A DNA stretch of 64,000 nt from Pycnopodia helianthoides (GCA_032158295.1 CM063251.1:14211757-14275756); one strand, 5' to 3'. Positions 24,957 to 37,240 are shown, counted from the stretch's first letter. Numbers and translations: made by a program. Notes: generated by a model from the letters alone, not told the origin.

Positions 24957-26067
24957 AACCCCTAGGATGTACATATTTCCAAAGAAAGTGGATCAACAAA
25001 CTCGGGTCTCAGATGACTTCACACAAGTGAAAGCCGCCTATTATTATATTGCACACTAGTCTTCGGCAGACTCCCTCACATGGGAAGCGAGATCTGGGTC
25101 ATGGTAGAGATTGTGTCAATGATGTATGTTTGAATTACTGGTACATATGTCTCGGCTTAGACCAGACAAACACAAGCAGAAGCCTTTTGTAGAATGTGAG
25201 CACAGTCAACCGGAACAAGACTGTGAAGCTTAAACAGTCGCCAGTGTCCCACGCAGGAAAGTTTCGCTTGACAAGTGTAAGGAGGGGGGGGGGGAGCACT
25301 GACATGATGTACTACACATTTGACAATGCATTATGAAACATAAAACGTCTATGATACAGCCACTACAGCAATAGGGGGATTAGTCCTTTTATCTACCGGG
25401 CGACAGCGGCTATTAGCTTTTGAAATGTAGCAGCTAGCCACCGAGTCTCCCCCGCATTATTTGCCGCTTTCAAATATTCAAACAATATGTATTTTTCCCT
25501 CCTAATGGATACAGTTGAACACTGCGTCTATTATGTACTGTTTGTAGAGCGTTTTGTATTGTGTTGAAAACTTTGCACTTTGCATGTGACTGCACGTACT
25601 GTGCTCATCCAAGCTGTAAGTACGTCATGGACCATCGCGGAAGGGTTTGCCTTTTTTTTTTTCTTCTTTTTTTTTTACAATAAAGTGAGAGCTTTTGTGG
25701 CAGTGATGATCAATTTTATCTATTGAATCCAAACATCCGCTCATTTTTCGGACAAGCTAACCACAAAATATCCAATAATAAATTTCTGTGAAACAGTCCA
25801 GGCACCAAACCAACTGTCCAGATGGCTTTTCTTTTTAGCGGTTAACAACTCACGATTGGCTGCCTTAAAACTGTATACAGAATAATAATTTTAAAGAATC
25901 ACGGTGAGATTGAAAATACCTTGAGATAACACCAACACTAACAGTTCAACAAACTTCAGACTAAATCCACAAATTTGACAGCTCATCTAGGTGTGAAAGT
26001 GGTTGCAGTTTTCAAGTCTTCACTTTTCACTTTTTTTGTTTGTGTCAGGGAGGGGGCGTTCAGGTTA
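24416..26067. other. Unique sequence, no gene recognised
   Basis: Holds the (AAC)n tract, a G run near 25285 and T runs near 25650. No gene or dispersed repeat recognised. Confidence 0.4.
24925..24957. repeat. (AAC)n microsatellite
   Basis: About eleven tandem AAC trinucleotides. Confidence 0.97.
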
Positions 26068-26125
26068 GCTTGGTGGCTTCCTCCTTGCCTTTCACCACAG
26101 TGGACCCTGGTTCGAATTTTGTGTT
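26068..26125 (+). mobile_element. SINE-A head fragment
   Basis: GGTTAGCTTGGTGGCTTCC, then GTGGACCCTGGTTCGAATTT resembles the SINE-A tRNA-like head at 3280-3340 read on its own strand. The body is absent. Confidence 0.6.
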
Positions 26126-26232
26126 CATTCAAAAACAAGACGCAGGAATTAATTTACTCTGCCGAAAAAGCAATGATGTTTTTTCTCTTTAACTCAAAGA
26201 CTTCTCATTTCTACTCCAGTAAATATTTAATT

Positions 26233-26860
26233 GTGGTGTGTCGTGGCCGAGTGGTCAAGTGCACTGGATTCAAGCTCTTGTGTCTCCATGATCAGCAGGG
26301 TGTGGGTTCGAGTCCCAGTCTTGACACTTGTGTCCTTAAGCGAGACACTTAACCAGTATTGCTGGATTGAAGCTCTGGTGCTTCTGATCAGCAGGGTGTG
26401 GGTTCGAGTCCCAGTCTTGACACTTGTGTCCTTAAACGAGACACTTAACCAGTATTGCTGGATTCAAGCACTGGATTCAAGCTCTGGTGCTTCTGATCAG
26501 CAGGGTGTGGATTCGAGTCCCAGTCTTGACACTTGTGTCCTTAAACGAGACACTTAACCAGTATTGCTGGATTCAAGCACTGGATTCAAGCTCTGGTGCT
26601 TCTTATCAGCAGGGTGTGGATTCGAGTCCCAGTCTTGACACTTTTGTCCGTAAGTGAGACACTTAACCAGTATTGCTCTGTCCGTCATGTGGGGCGTTAA
26701 GCTGTAGGTCCAGTGTGTTGTGTAATGCACTGAAAGGAGCCCAGTACATTTAACGCTAAAAGAATGCGGTTTGACCCAAGCGGTGTTTCTAGCAGTGGCT
26801 GCTGAACGCACCACAGCACCTTGTAAACATTTATAAAGCGCTACATAAATCGATCTCATA
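26233..26860 (+). mobile_element. SINE-C with four tandem tRNA-like heads
   Basis: A standard A-box head (GTGTCGTGGCCGAGTGG) starts at about 26233. The segment from GGATTCAAGCTCT through GGTTCGAGTCCCAG and GACACTTGTGTCC to CCAGTATTGCT then occurs four times, starting near 26266, 26363, 26473 and 26582 (spacing about 97-110 bp). A single normal body follows (GGGGCGTTAAGCTGTAGG, GCACCACAGCACCTTG). Only the head is amplified. Confidence 0.9.
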
Positions 26861-26984
26861 ATTCAAACATTTCAAAAACCTGTCTTAAAAATGTCTCTCT
26901 TTGTTCAAGCGCCCAAAATAATGGTAGATATGTGCGCAATAGAAGATTTCAGTATTATTATCATTACTACATGTCTTATCATCC

Positions 26985-27095
26985 CCGGACCAGAGCTTTG
27001 CATACGGATTGGATTTGCAGTCTCTACCAGATTGCATGGGTTTTCTATACTTGGGATTTTCCTCCCACATCTAAAACTGAAATCATACATAATTT
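26985..27095 (+). mobile_element. SINE-A fragment
   Basis: GCATACGGATTGGATTTGC, CAGATTGCATGGGTTTTC and TCCTCCCACATCTAAAACTG match the SINE-A body at 3190-3290 in opposite orientation. The head is missing. Confidence 0.75.
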
Positions 27096-27339
27096 CTCCA
27101 TCAATCCATTACACATTTATCATATCATCTTCTCAACACAGGTATCTTCAGTCCTACATATCAAACAGTGCTAGCCGCTTTTGAGGGTCCCTTTGTTTTA
27201 TAACCAGAAAAATACAATGATAATAATATTAACAATTATGTTATAATTTTGCTTCCTTGAGCACATCAAAAGAACTCCTCCATCAAAAAATAAATTCCAC
27301 CCTTTCTTAAATTGTAACAGATCACAATTGGTTACCAGA

Positions 27340-27400
27340 AATAATAATTTGGGGTTGAACAAAGAAAAATTGACTAGAGCGGGATTTGAACCAATGATTA
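27340..27400 (-). mobile_element. SINE-D fragment
   Basis: GGGGTTGAACAAAGAAAAAT and GACTAGAGCGGGATTTGAAC are the terminal portion of SINE-D, as at 44007 and 51892. The rest is missing. Confidence 0.75.
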
Positions 27401-27961
27401 ACAAATTTATTCAAAATGACACTAATAGTTTTAATATAAAACAAATTAAAAAAGCCATGAAAATTATTTTGAGTTTCACCCACTATCTGTACTTCTAAAT
27501 GTCACTTACAAGAAATCACATAAACTACTTAAGATTCTGAAAGATGTACCGTGAAGTTTCATTTGATTATTTTTGGTAACTGTTCTTCCTATTGACAGTT
27601 TGAATCTGCAGACCACAACTTTGAGATAGCAGTACACTGTACAACGTGAATGTACATTGTACACTGATCTAGTTTTCTGGCAACAGAGGGCAGCATTGAC
27701 AGTGGACAGTCAAAGTACTTTGACAAATTTAGTCCGACAGCAAGTAGATTCAGCCTAGCTCTTTTTCATAACCAGGCCAGGCCACAACCTTAAAAAGAAG
27801 GTACTTCCTGTACCAGCAAATTTCTACCTCCATCATCCAATAGAGATCAGGAAATGATTGGGAGGGAAAAGGGGGAGGGGCAAGGGGAGGGTGTCTGTAG
27901 AAGAAAACTAAGGTGGCGATGGAACCATGCATACTCCAATAATCCTGGCTCCTTAATCCAA
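27401..27961. other. Unique sequence, no gene recognised
   Basis: No gene or repeat recognised. Confidence 0.4.
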
Positions 27962-28156
27962 GGCCTAATTTTATAGAGCTGCTTAAGGAGGCAACAATGC
28001 TCATCAATTTTTTGCTAACAAAAGTAAGCAGGAAACCAGTCACAAAGAGTACATACTAACATGGTATTTTGACTGGTAACCTTATTCTGGTGAGCACAAT
28101 TGGTTTGTGCTTAGTTACTATTTTAGGTGCTCAAGCAGCTCTATGAAATTGGGCCT
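27962..28156. mobile_element. MITE, family G
   Basis: The left end GGCCTAATTTTATAGAGCTG and right end CAGCTCTATGAAATTGGGCC are inverted repeats around a TAAGCA-rich interior. About 195 bp. Confidence 0.85.
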
Positions 28157-30424
28157 TTGTTTAACCTCCATGTTCCTGTAACCATCTAAGAGTGGATTCC
28201 GGGGGGAACTGACAGGTGGAGGTTCCATGGGCCAGGGGAAACAACACATACAGTAACCCCCCACCCCCCAAAAAAAACAAAAAAAAAAAACAAAAACAAT
28301 GAATGAACCACAAATAAAAGTATTGTCGACACATGCCACTAATCATCATGTCTAATTATTTTGGGGTCTCACATGGTGCAAGGGGTTAATGACTCTATAG
28401 TGTGCAGTGTTCGTAACATGCCATTATGTAAATTTACGGTAATTCACAGAAAGGAAGAAAACAAAAAGCTGCACTTCCACGCAACATACCTAAGGCAGTC
28501 AAACACCCACTTCACACTTGTGAATTCACCCCCGAGTTTGTGTCTGATAGAGTCTGCATACAAATAAAGCAACCCGCCAAAAGCCAAGAGATTAAGATGT
28601 TATCTATTACAGTTCACAATAAATGAATTCCTTTTCAACGGATGCAGAAATACTTCGCTAATTTATTTTAAAGAGACACACACACACAAACAAAAAGGAC
28701 TTTGCTTGTCTCATATTTGGTGCATTACAACCTTATAACTTCCTTGTGAAGGGATTGAATAATTTTGATTGAGCAGAGAAAAACTGACTATAGTAGCATT
28801 GGACAACTCTGGTTGAAAAGAGAATTTTAGTACCGCACGCCCTGAGAAGTTTCCGGCCGTCTTTCAGATAATTTTTCTTTCTTTTTGGGGAATGCTAAAA
28901 TGGATCATATACAATTCACATTTTATATTTGTGGCCCTACCAAGGTCAGACTAACTGTGTCACACTTACTAAACTAACCACAAGAAGTTGGCAAGATTTT
29001 GTCTAAAAATAGCCAATCTTTCAGTGACATGACAGCGCATACATAATCATCAATGTGAAGACAGTCTTGATCCATGTCTTGTCCAACACCCTTATTAAAT
29101 CTCAGGATGTCAAACTTTAAGAGTACCCAAAAAAAAAAAAAAAAAAAAAACTTTTTTTCCCCAACTTTATTATTTTTTTTTTTTTGTATTTTGTTGCGGG
29201 AGGAGGGGGAGGCTGGGACTGGGTGGTTAAGCTCACACTTTCTGTCAAAAATGGGTCTCTTAGGAAGCCGTGGGGGGTAACAGCATGGACAGGTACTCTT
29301 GAGGGAGGAAAAGACTGGTTTGCATTTTGAAGGGGAAGTTTTTGGTGGATGTCTTACCCTTCAAACCCAGGCATGCCTGCCTGGATTACAACTCTCTCCA
29401 GAAGCCACCATGCTAACGCAAATAGGCCTATCACTTATAAAATCATGGTTACCAACTGAAAATTGCGAAAGAGGGGGATTTTTTTTCTTCATGGGTTTAA
29501 TCTTGATGATACAAATAGAAATCAAATGACGAAAAAAAAATCACAGGCCTCTTTCTCCCATCAAAGTATTCTTACACTCTCTCAAGCACCGACGGATTTA
29601 AATCCCTGCAGAAAAATAGTTGTAGAAAACCCAAAAATACAGATCCCACGGCCACACAGTTTTCAGAATGGGAAAGAGGACCATTAAGAGTGCCATCGAG
29701 ACCAGTTTCCTTGGGGGTGCCATCGAGACCAGTTTCCTTGGGTTGCCATTTGCAAAAATCAAGTTAACACTTAATGTGTCCCAAGGTTTTTAGCCAGGAT
29801 TTGGTAAAAGGGTGTCCAAACTTCCTGGAAATGTAAAAACTGGGCGTCCAAACTGTTCACTTACAATACATTAACATTGTGAATGACAGATAAAACAGGG
29901 CGTCCACATTTAAAACAGGGCACGTCCAAAAGACACACAGACACCCCTCTGGCTAACACTACGATGTGTCCCTATGATTATTTGATCACTAAAATAAATG
30001 GTGCATGAAAGGGTTTAAGAAGTGTTCATATTTTTTGTTTTTCAAAGAAAATCTTCGATGAAAAAAAAAGAAATGTGACCGAATTAGTATCTGAGTCACG
30101 GCATCAATCGGGACAGGAACACAAGATGATCGCAACTGGGACTTCAAGATGCTCCCAACTGGGAATTGCAGACCCTCCTAGGAAATCAAGATACCCAGAC
30201 TACCCTAAACGTGCATAATAGGAAAGTTGCTCCTCAAATTAATACCAATTACACTTTGGAGAGGGCGTGTAAACTGTCAGTAATTACGCAGAATATCTCT
30301 GGCAGAATTATCAACAAGACGCACACACTTGATAACAGGCCACCCCCACCACGTACTTCTTCTCAGCAAGTGAAATACACCCTGTGTGACGAGTACTTTG
30401 AAATAAAATTTAAAAATGTTGTAA
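28157..30424. other. Unique sequence, no gene recognised
   Basis: Contains A and T homopolymers (about 28267, 29128 and 29170). A 28-bp-type direct repeat (GTGCCATCGAGACCAGTTTC twice near 29690-29735) and a GGGCGTCCA-type reiteration near 29840-29935 are visible. No exon is recognised. Confidence 0.4.
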
Positions 30425-30804
30425 AGGGAGGGTGTACCTTTGGTAATTACTCCAAAAATGAATGACCATAAAAACTTACTTGGCACTAAGATGCACTGCA
30501 GCTGTGGAGAATTAATAACATTTTGAGAAACAATTCCCTTCAAAGGAATGCCATATTATAGATAGGGAGTCAAAACATTTCAATCTGAGAAACTTTTCTG
30601 CATGAAACATCTCAAAAACGCTACCACCTTTTGAAGTGAATTTTTCACTGGTTAGTTTTATTGTATATATCTACGTTTATGTAGGATCAAACGGCATATC
30701 ATTAACTCTCCCGAGGTCTCAGCGCAGTGAATAGTTTTCTAGATACCAGCTCATAATCTTATTATTATTGTTATTATAAAAAAAAGAAGAAGTATACTTT
30801 GCCT
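30425..30804 (-). mobile_element. T2 MITE, complete
   Basis: 380 bp with ends AGGGAGGGTGTACCTTTGG and GAAGTATACTTTGCCT. The right flank is TTAA (30805-30808) and the left flank is GTAA, a degenerate TTAA. It is inverted relative to 19920-20280. Confidence 0.9.
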
Positions 30805-31667
30805 TTAAAGGAAACTTGGAATGCACAAATGCACTATTAATAAGATATCTTGGGGACTTGGGGTTGAAGAGGATCGGACAAGATAGAAGACTGCCACAGT
30901 TCTACAAACATCTTGAGAAATTTATTTTACAAGTAATGCTGTTTCATTTTTACTTGAAATGTATGTAATTTTAATTGTATGTAATTTGAAATGTATACAA
31001 TAAGGTGCATACTCAACAAGTGGAGTTCAATTTGAAACTAAGGATCTTTAAACAGTATCTGGGGCAACTTAAAAGGTATCTCCAAGTCAGTCACATTAAG
31101 ACTTGGGCTTCTCCAGTACGCCAAATGTATTCTCTATACGATTGTGGCAAGTTTAATCTTGAGTAATACTTTTACAACCCCCCCCCCCCAATCCCTGTTC
31201 TGTTCTTTTATTGGTTTTACACTGTATTATTTATGAATTAATTTTTATAGAAATGTTCTATGAAGTAACATGGCTTACCACCAGTAAATAAAGCTTTTAC
31301 TACTATTATATCGGAAAAGTTACTCTGTGAAATGTAGAAGCATGACAAACAAATATTAGGGGGCGTACACATTTTTTTAAGCAGTGCCTGCACTATTAAT
31401 AATTACCCACATTTTCAGTCTGTGGAATTATTACTGAAGAATAATTACCCAAAGAAAGAGAAAACCTTGGAGACGGTTGGACTGGCAATGTGAAGGATGT
31501 ACCACAGTGCTGATTGGCTGTAAAAGCTCTACAGATGAAACCATTGGCCAGAGAGTTGATGATTGATGAATAAATTAACTGACCTGTACACAGTCAGTGG
31601 ACTGTTGCAGCATATCGTGGCAGATAATGTGTTGTTTTTGAGCCTGATACTTCATGGAGGCAAGGGC
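30805..31667. other. Unique sequence; possible LINE 3' tail near 31150-31312
   Basis: The stretch ending at about 31312 (TTTATGAATTAATTTTTATAG, then CAGTAAATAAAGC and TACTACTATTAT) looks like the 3' end of a non-LTR element with a short trinucleotide tail. No ORF survives, so this is a pattern-based guess. The rest shows nothing. Confidence 0.35.
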
Positions 31668-31864
31668 CTCTATTGCCCCTGGTCATTGCCTCTATGCCCC
31701 TGGTCATTGCCTCTATCGCCCCTGGTCATTGCCTCTATCGCCCCTGGTCATTGCCTCTATTGCCCCTGGTCATTGCCTCTATTGCCCTTGGTCATTGCCT
31801 CTATTGCCCCTGGTCATTGCCTCTATCGCCCCTGGTCATTGCCTCTATCGCCCCTGGTCATTGC
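31668..31864. repeat. 22-bp minisatellite, nine copies
   Basis: The unit is CTCTAT(C/T)GCCCC + TGGTCATTGC. Eight units are 22 bp and the second is 21 bp. Flanking GGAGGCAAGGGC on the left and CTTGGTGCTCCC on the right match the non-amplified family L sequence at about 54390-54435 (GCCTCTATTGCCC, CTTAGTGCCCC). The array therefore arose from a segment of a dispersed element. Confidence 0.95.
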
Positions 31865-32934
31865 CTTGGTGCTCCCTTGTATTCTTCCAACAGAAATTTA
31901 CATTTTAACGGCCAATGGTTTTCCGAGGGTTGCAGGTTTTGTGATTACAAGTCATTATTTTCAGTTTGGACTGGAAATGTTCAGTCAGTGGTGAAACTGA
32001 AATCTGTAAAAAAAACACCCAAAAAACAGTGTTTTTGATGTCGAGCCATTTGGCGATTTTTTTTAAGGGGAAGGTATGTATTTTGCAGAAATGGAAACTT
32101 GTTGGCTTAACAGAGTCCACATGGAACTGCCCTTTACCAATCAGAAAACGCCTCGGTCCCCTAGCCATTTCCCAAATGACGCATTAGGCCTGTACCCTAT
32201 ATAACCAATATAACCAATAACACCAGTACCATTCATCACAATTTTCCTCCCAAAGGTTCGTCCAAAATCACAAAAAAATATTATTGTCGGGACGCAGGAA
32301 AATAACAGTTACTACACTTGAATGGTTTTTTCCTCAAGACGATGCGGCAGAACTGTGCGCATCTTAAATTGCTATAATTGTATACTCGTCTCTCAGCTTT
32401 AATTAATCTACTGCGGTTGCGGCCGATGCCGGTAAAAAACCTACGGACCATAAAAACACAATCCCCCCTAAAAGGGTGATCAATCTCTTCAATTCTGCTG
32501 GTACTTTGTACTTTGTCTCTATACTCTCCCCCAGGTCATTGCCCGGCCACCATTACTGCCGGTTTCTGCATGAGGTGCTACTCCAGCAGAGAAGTCACAC
32601 ATGTATAACAAATCTGTGGACAATAGGAGCCACTGCTGTTTAAGTGTACAAGAGGGGGGGGGGGTCAGACAATGTCAACCCAAATGACCAGTATCTTTTC
32701 ATAGGACAAACTGTGTATGAAAAAAAAAGAAAAAAAAACAAAAAAACTAAGGTAAACTGCTGGACTTAGTCACATCAAAAGGCCACAACTATATTGAATG
32801 CCAAAAAAATGTGTAATGCCGCTAACAATGTACTGAACTGCAGGCCATACTGCAAGTCATTTGCAGTATGGACATGATGATCTCTAAGACTGGGTTCTTA
32901 CATGTATAATTGCACCAAATCCTACAGTGTTATA
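31865..32934. other. Unique sequence, no gene recognised
   Basis: A short TATAACCAATATAACCAATA repeat lies at about 32200, with G and A runs near 32654 and 32720. No gene seen. Confidence 0.4.
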
Positions 32935-33232
32935 GCAGCTAGATCAAGGCGCTTTACAACATTATCATCCCTGTTCATCAGGCATACTTAGACCCATTCC
33001 TCTAGCTTTCTCAACTCCCTAGGGGCATACAGCAATCGAGCTGCAAAGGTGGCAATTTCAGCATAATACCGTCTAAGCCCGCTACTGGCAGGGTTCCATT
33101 CAAACACCTGGGTTAAGAGAAGCACTTCATGGTTATAGGTGTCTCCCTCAAGGACACAAAGTGTGTCAAGACAGGGATTCAAACCGACGCTCCGACCACT
33201 CAGAGCATTTGTCTGATACGCCACAATGTAAC
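32935..33232 (-). mobile_element. SINE-C related, diverged
   Basis: On the minus strand the head contains GTTTGAATCCCTGTC and CACTTTGTGTCC. The body contains CCCAGGTGTTTGAATGG, and the end shows AAGCGCCTTGATC. It parallels the complete copy at 49915-50252 with many substitutions. Confidence 0.7.
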
Positions 33233-34939
33233 GAGCAAGCTAATCCACAGTAAATATGCACGCTTCATGAATTTAATGACAAGCTCCAAACTAAAAGACA
33301 AACTGCTCAGCAAATTGCCTTTTTTCTGCAGGCCAAACAATTCAACAACATGTACAACAACAAGCTAAACTACTTGTACACGACAAACTGGAAACACCCC
33401 CCCCCCCAAACCCCACTTCATTACAATTCCAAGTTCTTCAGAAAGTCAAACACAGTATTTCAATAATAAAAGAATTCAAAAGCGCACTTTTTCTTAAAAA
33501 TGCAAGTCAAACTGAGTAATTAATTTATCAAAAATCTTTGTACAAGCTATTGGAACTGATGCATAAATCTTTGACGAACCTGAATGGTTGTTCTCAATGG
33601 AACTACAAGGCACAAAACTTTCTCCAAAATTGTGGGGTAGCTCTCCGTGGAAATAAGACATGCTTAAAGATATCTCCTGCCCCAAAAGACGTCGCCCAGA
33701 AACCTGTCTATTCGTAATCAGCCTCTTAAAAACCAAGTAAAAGTAACTTCTTGAAAGTGGGATTTCAGAGAGTAAGCAACGAACAGCCCCCCCCCCCCCC
33801 CCCCGGTTACCAGTCTCATAAGCAATTACGGCAAACCGCAAAAGCGCAGGTAACCCACACTCAAGCTAATCAAAACCAAACTGCATTTGACACGGGATTA
33901 TCGCCCCAAAGTACAGTGCGAGTCAGAAGCCCGCTCCCCGAAGGATTTTGATTAGGCCCAAGACCCCGAGTGTTAATCGAGAGAGAGGGAGAGGGCCACT
34001 CCCAAGTATGCTTATCTCTTTGCTGCCTTCTTCAGCATAAAATGGCTTCAATCGGGGTCACGTGGGGTTACGTGGGATTAGAAGGAATTGACGTTGTCTA
34101 ACCATCACCCACGAGGGCCTTAATGGGAGTTCGATGTCATCTGTGGGATCGTGTCTATTTCCATAAATTCCTGGGCAGTTAATCGAACCCCAGGATCACC
34201 CACATCCCCTGGGATGCAACCAGTGGAGCCAGCTTGGACCTTATTCATAACACTTTGCCAGGCTAGGAATTGCACGGAGGCCATGGCCTCTGTACTCCTG
34301 GTCTCAGGCCTCGGTGCCCCCGTGCAGCCAATCGAAAAACCGAGTCGCTTTATAGTGACCATTCGTGCAAGTTTGGTGGTATTTGTCCGTAATGTTCTAT
34401 TGATTTGGTCGAGCAGGGAGTGGGACTTTCCGACTGCAAAGTATGGTTATCTCGTAATAATCATTAATAGGTGTCCAGACTCATGCGCATTAAAGACAAC
34501 GCTCGGTGCGGAACGGATAAATTCGCGCCACGAAAGGTCATCTTTGTGTGAACCCAGGACTGGCCAGCTCTTACGATGCCAAAGGATAAGAGCCCGCACC
34601 AGCTTATTATTTAGGCGAGCTCCAGTCTAAAAACAGCACAGTACTCTGGCCCTTGTCTGATGCTGTTGTGGGCTCTCACACTCTGTACAGTGTTCCATAG
34701 AGTTAAATATGTAATTGTGTATTGTGAATGAGCTGCGCACTCATGCCCCCTGGGATTGTAAGAGCAGGCTGTCCAGGGTTCACAAATAGTGACTCTCGGT
34801 GGCACACATTGTTTTTTTTGCGCGTTGTAGAGTGTGTCTTTAAGTTGATACAGGTAGCTTGTTCTTTTTTCTTTTTCCTTTTTTTAGCAAGTAGGCCTAA
34901 TAAATAAACCAAAGAGAAAACTGACTAAGTAAATGTAAA
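33233..34939. other. Unique sequence; C18 run and family L fragment
   Basis: A run of 18 C lies at 33787-33804. At 34255-34345 the motifs GAGGCCATGGCCTCTG and GGCCTCGGTGCCCCC resemble family L. Open frames at 33494-33841 (minus) and 34151-34630 (plus, overlapping the family L fragment) have no recognisable domain. Confidence 0.4.
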
Positions 34940-35190
34940 ACAAAATGGGTTGAACAAAGAAAAATTGACTTATTAAGCCGGATATTAACCGGCGGGCGCT
35001 CCACCAACTGAGCTATCAAGCCCTAATAATGCCTGATCTCCCTATTTTATGTTTGTTTTGACGGTGCTGGTCAACCAGGGAGACTGCTAACATTAGGGCT
35101 AGATAGCTCAGTGGGTGGAGCCCCAGCACGTTAACCAAGAGGTCGAATGTTCAAATCCTGCTCTAGTCAATTTTTGCTTAACCCAAAATT
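34940..35190. mobile_element. SINE-D foldback
   Basis: The left arm GGTTGAACAAAGAAAAATTG, then CCAACTGAGCTATCAAGCC is the inverted complement of the right arm GGGCTAGATAGCTCAGTGG, then CTCTAGTCAATTTTTGC. The two arms are tRNA-like sequences facing each other, with a central spacer containing CTCCCTATTTTATG and GGGAGACTGC. Confidence 0.85.
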
Positions 35191-35898
35191 CTTCTTGTTG
35201 TTTTAATTGTCTCCACGCTCTCTCTCAGCAACATTTCAGATAACACATCACGATTGTGTCAAGGTTGAATGTGTGGGCCATTACGTTTAATGCGGCTATA
35301 AATGCTATACATAGAGGAGTTTTATTCATCAAACATAGATTGCATCTGCACAAACCATGACCGTGTTCTTTATGTTGGGTACCCTTGTTTGTATGAACTT
35401 GTGGGTAACTGGTCCTGGTTGATGCATACAGTGCAGTGCTGTATACATGTACATGGTATAAAATAATAAAAGGATTGCCTGGGGGAAATTCACAGCTTCA
35501 ATTTTGTGAAATTTTGTGGATCTTCAAAGAGTGTTTTTTTTTTTATGCTTACATTTACAGTCCCCCAAAAATGAATTGATGATGCCGCGTGAGGAGGGTG
35601 TTAATGTGACCAAGGTTTGGGGTTTTATTTTTAGTCCTTGTTTTCTTTTCCAAGGATGATACGCACTCTGTATACAAGTGCCCCACAGGATTGTGGCTAA
35701 TATCTAAACCTATTGATTACCGATATCTTAAAATAATGCTAAGATAGTCAAAGACAAATTTAACATAGGGGCACCATCCTCAAACCTTGCCTCCGGGGGG
35801 GGGGGGGGGGGGGGGGGGCTATTATAACCAATTGTTTGTTAAATAAGCCATTTGCGAGTTAGATACAAAAAGAACAAATACGACTTACTACCTCCATG
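35191..35898. other. Unique sequence with G24 run
   Basis: A run of 24 G lies at 35795-35818. No gene seen. Confidence 0.45.
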
Positions 35899-36158
35899 GT
35901 CACAAGTTACCGCTTAAATTTGAATTCCTCAGACTAGAGAGACAGTTGCTATGGCACATGATTCGAGGCAAGCTTTTGCGCAGTTACGCAAGAGACGGTG
36001 AACACCCACACACAATTTTGAATGAACGTGTATGGCACAAAGGTACCAGGGATTGTTCATCTGGAGGTTGCTATATAAAAGCTTGCCCAGAACAAAGCAA
36101 CTGTCTCTGTCATGTCTGAGGACTGAGGAATTCAAAAATATAAGCGGTAACTTGTGAC
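35899..36158. mobile_element. Inverted-repeat element, family M
   Basis: The left end GTCACAAGTTACCGCTTA, then GAATTCCTCAG is mirrored on the right by CTGAGGAATTC, then TAAGCGGTAACTTGTGAC. Further inside, GAGACAGTTGCT pairs with GCAACTGTCTC and GGCAAGCTTTT pairs with AAAAGCTTGCC. The 260 bp therefore fold into a long imperfect hairpin. It is a single copy in the window with no clear target duplication. The minus-strand open frame over it (35929-36291) is treated as spurious. Confidence 0.85.
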
Positions 36159-36854
36159 TAAGCAAGTCATTGTACCAGACTTTATTCAAATCTAACTTGC
36201 AAAAGGCAGATAGGAGACTTGCAGAATGGTAAAGCAGACTTGGAGTTTCATCATGTGAGTTTTCGTTAAAAAGAAAAGGGGATAAACACACAAAGAAACC
36301 AACAACAACATGGCTGAACCTAACAACATGAACATGCTTGAATAAACTCGGAACGACACTCTCTGTCGAGAACCGTTGCTGATCATCAACAGCGACTCAA
36401 GTGAGTTTGCGTCAACGTCAATGACATAACTTCATTGTGCCCTAACGAGCAATTCATCCAGTCATGCCATTCATGTACAACTCCTGTCGCCGTCATGACT
36501 GATAGCATTGTTGCAAATGTAACCCGCTGTCGAAAAAAACAAAACAACAAAAACCGCAGCAGCCTGCTAGCAAAGATGTGGGATTTATCCAAACAGACAA
36601 AAATTATCCTTAATGGGGAACAATTAGATCCGAATTGGCGTAGAGGTGCCAGTACTAGCCTTGCGGTGCTAGGACTGATCTTTGTCGATAGAGATAAGGG
36701 GAGCGGATGACAACCAGGACGGACATTTGTAGGTCAACACGACCTCACCCAATCAGAGACCGAGGCCGTGTGAATCACACAACTGCTTTCTCGTTTACAA
36801 GCCTCGCAAGGTTGATTTCACTTGATTTGACATCTTTACTTATCTTCATTTTAA
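36159..36854. other. Unique sequence, no gene recognised
   Basis: No gene or repeat recognised. Confidence 0.4.
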
Positions 36855-37240
36855 AGGAACAATACAGAATTGGTCAGAAAAAAACCTGTAAAATATACTT
36901 TTTGATCACAGATTTACATAAAACTTACACGGTCTAATGATGATGGTAGTAGAAAACATCCCTTGAAATATTTCTGTCTGAAATGCCATATTCGATGAGA
37001 AATGAATAAAATAATTTTCCGATTGGAGTTTATCGCTCAGTGAGCGTTTTATTCATTTGTTGAATCTATATGATTTCATGCAAATGTGTAATGGGTTTTT
37101 TACTATTTTCTCGTGACCCAGATGGCCGATCGATCTCAAACTTCTACAGGTTTATCAGTTTATGTATATGGTGGATTTCATAAAGTGCTTACACTGCCAG
37201 CAACTGTTTTGTTAGCAAAAACCAATTCTGTAATGTTCCT
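36855..37240 (+). mobile_element. T1 MITE, complete, TTAA-flanked
   Basis: 386 bp between TTAA at 36851-36854 and 37241-37244. Left end AGGAACAATACAGAATTGG, right end CCAATTCTGTAATGTTCCT. This copy best shows the full interior, including the palindrome CGCTCAGTGAGCG. Confidence 0.95.

Noticed and set aside
26233..26330. Functional tRNA-Leu(CAA) gene
   Set aside because: It has A and B boxes, but the acceptor and variable arm do not close properly and the same sequence continues into a SINE body at many sites.
34151..34630. 159-aa plus-strand open frame
   Set aside because: Overlaps a family L fragment and encodes no recognisable domain.
35929..36291. 120-aa minus-strand open frame
   Set aside because: Lies largely in the family M inverted-repeat element, and the hairpin arms explain the open frame.
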